Part shown: positions 43,118 to 48,478 of the stretch, piece by piece
Position numbering within the stretch: the first letter of the stretch is position 1
Layout of the letters: each line of letters begins with the position of its first letter
Assembly: GCA_944322335.1 (NCBI GenBank)
Contig: CALUOU010000010.1
Location: 1-48,478, forward strand
Length of the DNA: 48,478 nucleotides
Origin: an uncultured Bacteroides sp.
Lineage (GTDB): Bacteria; Bacteroidota; Bacteroidia; Bacteroidales; Bacteroidaceae
Direction of reading: 5' to 3'
Notes under the pieces: model-generated
What the model saw: only the letters and a program-made list of their open reading frames with translations
The model's database searches: none
What the model was told of the DNA's origin: nothing
Translations under genes and position numbers: made by a program

Positions 43118-45805
43118 CTACAGCCCCTTCACCGTCCTCATCAACTGATCGCCCAGACCGATGGTGTATCCCTGCGAACAGAACACAACGCGGTTGAACG
43201 TATCGGCAATGATGAAAATCGGCAAAGAATCCTTGGAACGGAACTTCATGCCGCTGACGATCTGCTCCTGGATGCCGTCCGTATCAATGCCGTAAAGCAC
43301 CGTGGCCGGCAGGCCGGGAAAGTCTTCCCTGCGGAACTTCCTGTAAGAAGCCTCATCGGGAAACAGCAACACCAGCTTACGCCCCCACTGCTCCAGCTCT
43401 CCCTGCAAGGCGGCCAAGTCGCGCAAGGCATGATTGGTCGGCTCTTGGCCGGCACCCAGTACGCCCACCACAAAATAGCCCCGCCCGCAAGCTTGCAACA
43501 GGCTTTGCCTGGAAGCGGCCACCCCATCGGCCAGTACGGGCAAGAAAAGCGATTCGGAATTGAAATTGCCGATCACCTGCACCACATCCTTATCCTCGCG
43601 CATCGTCAGAAGGGTCTGCGTCTTTTTCCCTTCTTCCACAACCAATGAGCTGACACGGGCCAGCACACTGCCATCGGCTAAACGGGTGCCGGTGGTCATC
43701 AGGTAATATCCTGCGGGCACAAGACGGGCGTGCCGCAACAGCCCCGACCAGACAGAACCTTCATCGTAGTTCTGTAACTGCAATTGGCCGCCATCGTATT
43801 TCGACAGGGTGAAATGGGTATAATATTTCGGGTCTTCCGCCACAGAGACAGGCTGATAAGTAGCGGCCAGCCATCCTGACGCCACCCGCTCCTTAGCCAT
43901 GCCCTCCTCGAAATTCACTTCGTAGGCCTGACCGTCCTTCAGATTGGGATGGCTCACCAAATCCTGATAACAGACTTGCCCCGTCACGGCATCCTTCCAT
44001 GCCGGGATGCCCAGACTGCGGGCCACAGCGACAAAGAAAATGTCCCTCGACAGACGGTCGGCCACTCTGGACCTCCACACGCCTTCGGGAGTCATAGGAA
44101 TGCGTTGCGCGTTCAGCGTGTCCTGCAAAGTGATGGAATCTCTGCACCATTCCACCCATCGCTGGGGCTGCCGGCGGTAAGTCTCCGCTCTTTCCTTACC
44201 GATAACGGTCTGGAAAAAGTGTTTGTAAGGGGTCAGCTCCTCGGTGGAGACGCGAGGCGAAAGCAAAGAGGATGCGTAACGCTGTGTAGGCAGGGAAGGC
44301 GTGTGTCGCCAATGATCCATAAGCACATCCAGACGGACATCGCGCCAGTCTTTCTCCGTCAGACTCTTCAGCAAAAGGACAGCTTCATCCAGCCTGCCTT
44401 CAGCTGCGGCTGTTGTCAGGAAACGGCATAAGACGGCATGATTGCCACGGGCTCCCACCAGAATGTCTGCCGCCCATTCCCTCTCAATGGGATGGAGACC
44501 GGGAAGGGCATCTGCAAAAGCCTCGGCCTCTGAAGGAGTCAGGAAGGTAGAGGTGTAGGCTTGACGGATGGAATCTTCCTGTGCCAGCCGACGGTCGTTT
44601 TCAGCCCGCCGCGCAGGTGTCACTTCGGGCAGGCTGGCATGTTCGGAAGGAGGCACGATGTCTATATCCATTTCAAACAGGTCTCCTTCTTTCCTGTCAA
44701 GCGCCACCGTCAGACTGTCCTGTTTGCCAAAAGAAAGCTTGGCAAATCCAAAACGCCCGTCCTTGCCGGCCCACACCAACATGTCGCCACGCCCGGCAGT
44801 CAGCATACAGGTACCATCGGCGTGAGTAAACTTGGTGGCTACGGTATAAAACTCAGCATAATTGTAGAGCTTGAACTCCACCCGCGCCCCGTCCAAAGGC
44901 TGTCCGACCTCGTCTGTCACCCGCACAACGGCTTGAGCAGTGGGCGCATAATTGTCTATTACATTGATTTCCGTATAATTAGGCGTGACAGACATGACTT
45001 CCTCCGGACCTTCATAACGTCCGAACACCTTGGTGTGCATCAGCATTCCCCGACTGGCAGGAACATTGAACCATCCCAAGTCGAGCACCGGCTCCGGCTC
45101 ACAAGCTCCCAAGAAATGCCACTGTCCGTCAGCCCAAGCCTCCACCCAAGCATGATTGTCGTCGGTGTGCGCCCAACGGGGAGTATAGACCTGCCGCGCA
45201 GGAATCCCCACCGACCGGAGCGCGGCCACCAGCAAAGTGGACTCTTCGCCGCAACGCCCGCAGGCAGTGCGCACTGTGGCCAAAGGGGAACTGGTGCGCG
45301 CGTCACTGGGCTGGTAGACCGCCTTTTCGTGACACCAGTGATTGACTTCCAGAATGGCATCTGCCAAGGAAAGCGATTTCACCCGTTCCTTCAAGACTTC
45401 GTAGAATAGGATGCGCGCGCTGTCTAAAGGCTCATTGTTCACCCTCACAGGCAGCACAAAGTGGCGGAACACGTCCTCCGGGATCTCCTTGCCCCATGGC
45501 ATCTCGGCAGCAGCCCTGCGGGCCGCACGCACGTTCATCAGATGGAATGCGCCGGAATAGCCGGTAATGTCGGCCAAAGGCATGTATGCATAAAGAAACT
45601 CCAGCGCCTCCCGCTCATACGCCGTCAGATCCGTCTGAAAAACAGCGAACAGATCGCCCTGAGGCATCAAGGCTTGTTTACGCTCGAAGTCTTGTCTCAC
45701 CTGCTCCCGATAGGAAGCGTCGGTCAGGAAATGGGATTCGCCGCAAGCGGCCAGCAAAAAGCCGGACAGGACGGCAGCCAAAAGAAGACGAATGTTCTGT
45801 TTCAT
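43118..45805 (-). CDS. Large lipoprotein with transglutaminase core and thioredoxin-like C-terminus
   Basis: An 895-residue lipoprotein. The start at 45805 gives MKQNIRLLLAAVLSGFLLAAC (lipid Cys21); the longer frame has no signal and starts before the predicted promoter. The transglutaminase-like core has Cys185 in GRCGEES, His218 in DDNHAWVEAW and a probable third residue Glu236 in GACEPEP. A carboxypeptidase-regulatory-like segment follows (about 275-360, VRVTDEVGQPLDGARVEF). The last 150 residues resemble a thioredoxin/redoxin fold (FVVGVLGAGQEPTNHALRDL and later LPIFIIADTFNRVVFCSQGYTIG) with no CxxC. It may be a cysteine protease, amidase or peptide-modifying enzyme in the periplasm or at the surface; the substrate is unknown. 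dinB lies upstream. Confidence 0.75.
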   Translation of the reverse strand: MKQNIRLLLAAVLSGFLLAACGESHFLTDASYREQVRQDFERKQALMPQGDLFAVFQTDLTAYEREALEFLYAYMPLADITGYSGAFHLMNVRAARRAAAEMPWGKEIPEDVFRHFVLPVRVNNEPLDSARILFYEVLKERVKSLSLADAILEVNHWCHEKAVYQPSDARTSSPLATVRTACGRCGEESTLLVAALRSVGIPARQVYTPRWAHTDDNHAWVEAWADGQWHFLGACEPEPVLDLGWFNVPASRGMLMHTKVFGRYEGPEEVMSVTPNYTEINVIDNYAPTAQAVVRVTDEVGQPLDGARVEFKLYNYAEFYTVATKFTHADGTCMLTAGRGDMLVWAGKDGRFGFAKLSFGKQDSLTVALDRKEGDLFEMDIDIVPPSEHASLPEVTPARRAENDRRLAQEDSIRQAYTSTFLTPSEAEAFADALPGLHPIEREWAADILVGARGNHAVLCRFLTTAAAEGRLDEAVLLLKSLTEKDWRDVRLDVLMDHWRHTPSLPTQRYASSLLSPRVSTEELTPYKHFFQTVIGKERAETYRRQPQRWVEWCRDSITLQDTLNAQRIPMTPEGVWRSRVADRLSRDIFFVAVARSLGIPAWKDAVTGQVCYQDLVSHPNLKDGQAYEVNFEEGMAKERVASGWLAATYQPVSVAEDPKYYTHFTLSKYDGGQLQLQNYDEGSVWSGLLRHARLVPAGYYLMTTGTRLADGSVLARVSSLVVEEGKKTQTLLTMREDKDVVQVIGNFNSESLFLPVLADGVAASRQSLLQACGRGYFVVGVLGAGQEPTNHALRDLAALQGELEQWGRKLVLLFPDEASYRKFRREDFPGLPATVLYGIDTDGIQEQIVSGMKFRSKDSLPIFIIADTFNRVVFCSQGYTIGLGDQLMRTVKGL

Positions 45806-45830
45806 AGGTTTTTTATTAAAGTGACGAAGA

Positions 45831-45838
45831 CAAAGGTA
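45831..45838 (-). promoter_or_regulatory. -7 box for the transglutaminase lipoprotein gene
   Basis: CAAAGGTA reads TACCTTTG on the minus strand, matching TAnnTTTG, about 26 bases before the chosen start. No TTTG lies at the -33 spacing. Confidence 0.5.
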
Positions 45839-45893
45839 ACACAAAAAGGTGAAAAAGAGATGAGACAGGGCTTTTTTCTTGCAGCCGGCCTTC

Positions 45894-46994
45894 TCACCAA
45901 GGTTTGAACTCAAAGTCCAGCTGCTTCCAATCGTCCTTCCGCTCTTCTGAGGCTTCCTTGTATTCTCGCGGATTGGACACCGACAACCCGATCAGACGGA
46001 TGGGACGGTTTTCGTCATAGTCCACCTGCTTCAACAAGGTCTTGGCCAAAGACAGAATCAGATCCAGCGTCACCAGCTCTTGCTCCTGAGTGACGCTGCG
46101 GGTGATCTGGGTGAAATCGTAAAACTTAATCTTCAGCGTCAACGTATTGCCCCGGAAATTCTTTTGCTCCAACCTGCCGACCAACTCCACAGCCACGTGA
46201 TACAGCTCAATAATCACCGACGAACGCGTCGAAATGTCTTTCTCTAAGGTATGCTCACACCCAATGGACTTGCGGATACGCACAGCCTCCACAGGACGAA
46301 GGTCTATGCCACGGGCAAAATCATAATAAACCTTCCCCACCTTGCCAAACTCACGGATCAGCATCTGCAAGGAACAGGCCCGAAGCTGCTGTCCGTTGCA
46401 GATGCCCAACGCATGCATCTTCTTGGCGGTCACCGGCCCCACTCCCCAGAAACTCTCCACTGGCAGACGGGCGATAAACGCCAAAGCTTGCGAAGGATGA
46501 ATGGTGCATAACCCATCGGGCTTGCGGTAATCAGAAGCGATCTTAGCCAGAAACTTATTGTAAGACACACCGGCAGAAGCCACTAACTGCAGTTCCTCCC
46601 GGATGCGCCGCTTGATTTCCTTGGCTATGTCTACCGCCAAAGGGATGTCCCGCTTGTTTTCCGTCACATCCAGAAAAGCCTCATCCAAAGAAATCGGCTC
46701 AATGAGATCTGTGTAATCATGGAATATGGCATGGATCTGTGCCGAAACAGCCTTATACACACTCATGCGCCCCGGAATGAAAATCAGCGACGGACACAGG
46801 CGTTTGGCTTTTTGTGAGGACATGGCTGAACGTACTCCATATTTCCGCGCCTCATAGCTGGCGGCGGCCACCACACCCCGCTCTTCGGCATGTCCCACCG
46901 CAATGGGCTTGTCACGCAGTTCCGGACGGTCACGCTGTTCCACAGAAGCGTAGAAAGCGTCCATATCAATGTGTATGATTTTCCGTTCTTCCAT
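45894..46994 (-). CDS. dinB: DNA polymerase IV
   Basis: Y-family translesion DNA polymerase, cytoplasmic, without proofreading. Metal-binding acids are Asp10 in IIHIDMDAFYASVEQ and Asp104/Glu105 in SLDEAFLDV. The palm, fingers and thumb are present, with the helix-hairpin-helix stretch FWGVGPVTAKKMHALGI and a little-finger domain (about 240-340). The 366-residue length is complete. It lies 33 bp downstream of the MATE gene on the same strand and probably shares its promoter. Confidence 0.95.
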   Translation of the reverse strand: MEERKIIHIDMDAFYASVEQRDRPELRDKPIAVGHAEERGVVAAASYEARKYGVRSAMSSQKAKRLCPSLIFIPGRMSVYKAVSAQIHAIFHDYTDLIEPISLDEAFLDVTENKRDIPLAVDIAKEIKRRIREELQLVASAGVSYNKFLAKIASDYRKPDGLCTIHPSQALAFIARLPVESFWGVGPVTAKKMHALGICNGQQLRACSLQMLIREFGKVGKVYYDFARGIDLRPVEAVRIRKSIGCEHTLEKDISTRSSVIIELYHVAVELVGRLEQKNFRGNTLTLKIKFYDFTQITRSVTQEQELVTLDLILSLAKTLLKQVDYDENRPIRLIGLSVSNPREYKEASEERKDDWKQLDFEFKPW

Positions 46995-47027
46995 GGCGCG
47001 GGCAACACAGTGATTGGCGGTCAGTGA

Positions 47028-48389
47028 CTAATGACTGGCGGGTATGGAGAATGGCCTTCTGCAGATTTTCCGATAGACATGCCAGAAGGCGGGAACCAGA
47101 AAAGCCACGGCAAAGACCCATGCGGTGGAATCTCCAAAGCAGACGGCTATATACCCCCAGACGGGAACGGCTATCAGGCTGACCAAAATGCGGGCGATCA
47201 TCTCGGACACTCCCGAAAGCATGGCCAGATTGGTGAACCCTGCACCCTGAATGGTGTAGCGCAGAATGCAAAGCAAGCCCAACACAGGAAAGAAAGAGAC
47301 TGAGACATGCAGGTACAAGGCCGTGTCTTTCAGGATCTCTTCTTCAGAAGGATCGACAAACATCAAGGCAAAGATGCGCCAGCCGAACATCAGGACACAG
47401 AAGGTGAAAGCCCAGTAGATGATCATCATCAGACTGCTTGCCTTCACACCTTGCCAGATGCGCTCAGGCTTTCCGGCTCCGTAATTCTGCCCGGCAAAGG
47501 TAGCCATGGCCATGCCCAGACTCTCAAACGGGCACATAAAGAACATCTTGATGCGCATGGCCGCCGTGAAGGCAGCCACACAGGCCGTGCCCAAGGCGTT
47601 GTTGGCACTCTGAAGCATGATGCTGCCAATGGCCGTGATGGAAAACTGCAGTCCCATCGGCACACCGATATAGAGCAAGGTCCGAGCCAACGCTCCGTTA
47701 AACCTGCGTTCGGCAGGAGCCGTTTTCAAGATATCGAAACGGTGCATCATGTAGCAATAGCAGAGCACTGCCGATATGGCCTGTGAGACCAACGTGGCAA
47801 TGGCAGCACCCGCCACTCCCCAACGGAGCACCAGAATGCAGAACAAATCGAGCAGGATGTTGAGTACCGTGGAAAGGAGCAGGAACCAAAACGGTGTCTT
47901 GCTGTCGCCCAAAGCACGGATGACACTTGCCAAAAGATTGTAGAAGAAGGTGAAAGGCACACCAATAAAGGTGATCAGAAGATAGTAATAGGCATCCTGA
48001 AAGATATTCTCAGGAGTCCGCATGACGCGCAAAATGTCCGCACAAAGAAAGCTTGTCAGAATAGCCACAGCCACCGACATCACGGCTGCCAGCTGAAGGC
48101 TGACCCAGACATAACGGCGCATCGTCTCATAATCCCGCGCACCGAACTTCTGTGCCACAGGAATGGCAAACCCACCGCAACACCCGTTGCAAAAGCCCAA
48201 TATCAAAAAAACGACCGAAGAGCTTGCCCCTACAGAGGCCAAGGAATCAATGCCCAAAAACTTGCCCACAATTGCAGCATCTACCAATGAGTATGTCTGC
48301 TGCAACAGATTGCCCAACAACAAAGGCACCGTAAAACTGAATATCAACGACAAGGGACTGCCCGCCGTCATTTCCTTAGATGTAGCCAT
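47028..48389 (-). CDS. MATE family efflux transporter
   Basis: Inner-membrane multidrug or toxin exporter driven by a Na+ or H+ gradient. Twelve hydrophobic helices are apparent over 453 residues. The N-terminal MATE half begins SPLSLIFSFTVPLLLGNLLQQTYSLVDAAIVGKFLG, and the repeat half has GVPMGLQFSITAIGSIMLQ. The open frame reaches 48431, but the -7 box at 48429-48436 implies transcription starts near 48422, so ATG 48389 (MATSKEMTAGSP) is chosen. The substrate cannot be told. It precedes dinB. Confidence 0.92.
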   Translation of the reverse strand: MATSKEMTAGSPLSLIFSFTVPLLLGNLLQQTYSLVDAAIVGKFLGIDSLASVGASSSVVFLILGFCNGCCGGFAIPVAQKFGARDYETMRRYVWVSLQLAAVMSVAVAILTSFLCADILRVMRTPENIFQDAYYYLLITFIGVPFTFFYNLLASVIRALGDSKTPFWFLLLSTVLNILLDLFCILVLRWGVAGAAIATLVSQAISAVLCYCYMMHRFDILKTAPAERRFNGALARTLLYIGVPMGLQFSITAIGSIMLQSANNALGTACVAAFTAAMRIKMFFMCPFESLGMAMATFAGQNYGAGKPERIWQGVKASSLMMIIYWAFTFCVLMFGWRIFALMFVDPSEEEILKDTALYLHVSVSFFPVLGLLCILRYTIQGAGFTNLAMLSGVSEMIARILVSLIAVPVWGYIAVCFGDSTAWVFAVAFLVPAFWHVYRKICRRPFSIPASH

Positions 48390-48428
48390 AAATGATCTAT
48401 CTGTATCGTATATTCCTGAAAAACGGCG

Positions 48429-48436
48429 CAAAGATA
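48429..48436 (-). promoter_or_regulatory. -7 box for the MATE-dinB pair
   Basis: CAAAGATA reads TATCTTTG on the minus strand, matching TAnnTTTG. The -33 position has no TTTG. It places the start of transcription near 48422 and supports translation from 48389. Confidence 0.55.
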
Positions 48437-48478
48437 CGACAATATCTGCATAGCCTGTTCCGCAGATCTTAAAAAAAA

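Overview
The window looks like Bacteroidales chromosome, probably a gut Bacteroides-type organism. It has two SusC/SusD pairs, a hybrid two-component system (HTCS) regulator, BACON and DUF1735-type lipoproteins, and promoters of the Bacteroidetes form (TAnnTTTG -7 box, TTTG -33 box). By eye the coding DNA is fairly GC-rich (about 55%), so many long antisense reading frames appear; they are shadows. No tRNA, rRNA, CRISPR array, insertion sequence or prophage was recognised.

Left part (1-9600): the 3' end of an outer-membrane beta-barrel gene, a GH29 alpha-L-fucosidase and a LysM-like/amidase protein on the minus strand. Then come plus-strand metabolic genes: O-acetylhomoserine sulfhydrylase (metY), malic enzyme with a phosphotransacetylase-like tail (maeB), a coupled 61-aa membrane protein, and glutamate dehydrogenase (gdhA).

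Centre (9893-34529): a polysaccharide utilization locus (PUL) best read as a compact glucuronoxylan locus. In transcription order on the minus strand it encodes SusC1-SusD1-SusC2-SusD2-DUF1735 lipoprotein-GH10-like lipoprotein-GH30 lipoprotein-SGNH acetylesterase-GH115 alpha-glucuronidase. The divergent HTCS gene is on the plus strand. The GH10-like protein carries two tandem inserted carbohydrate-binding-like repeats and has lost several hallmark GH10 catalytic residues, so GH30 may be the only working endoxylanase here. The 1.2-kb region between susC1 and the HTCS gene holds a helically phased array of CGTTC motifs next to a -7 box with no -33 box. It also holds a long leader with an interrupted upstream ORF that overlaps the susC1 start as TAATG, and a 22-bp tandem repeat array. 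A second 22-bp, four-unit array lies at the other edge of the PUL, beyond GH115.

Right part (34620-48478): minus-strand lactate oxidation genes lutABC, the queuosine-precursor genes queD and queE, and an MTA/SAH-nucleosidase-like gene. Divergent from these are a coiled-coil protein, zapA, a strong hairpin and rny, followed by a YqiA-like hydrolase and cutC. On the minus strand are a large lipoprotein joining a transglutaminase core to a thioredoxin-like tail, then dinB and a MATE transporter that appear to share one promoter. Housekeeping calls are firm. Substrate calls for the PUL and all regulatory readings are inference from sequence and context.
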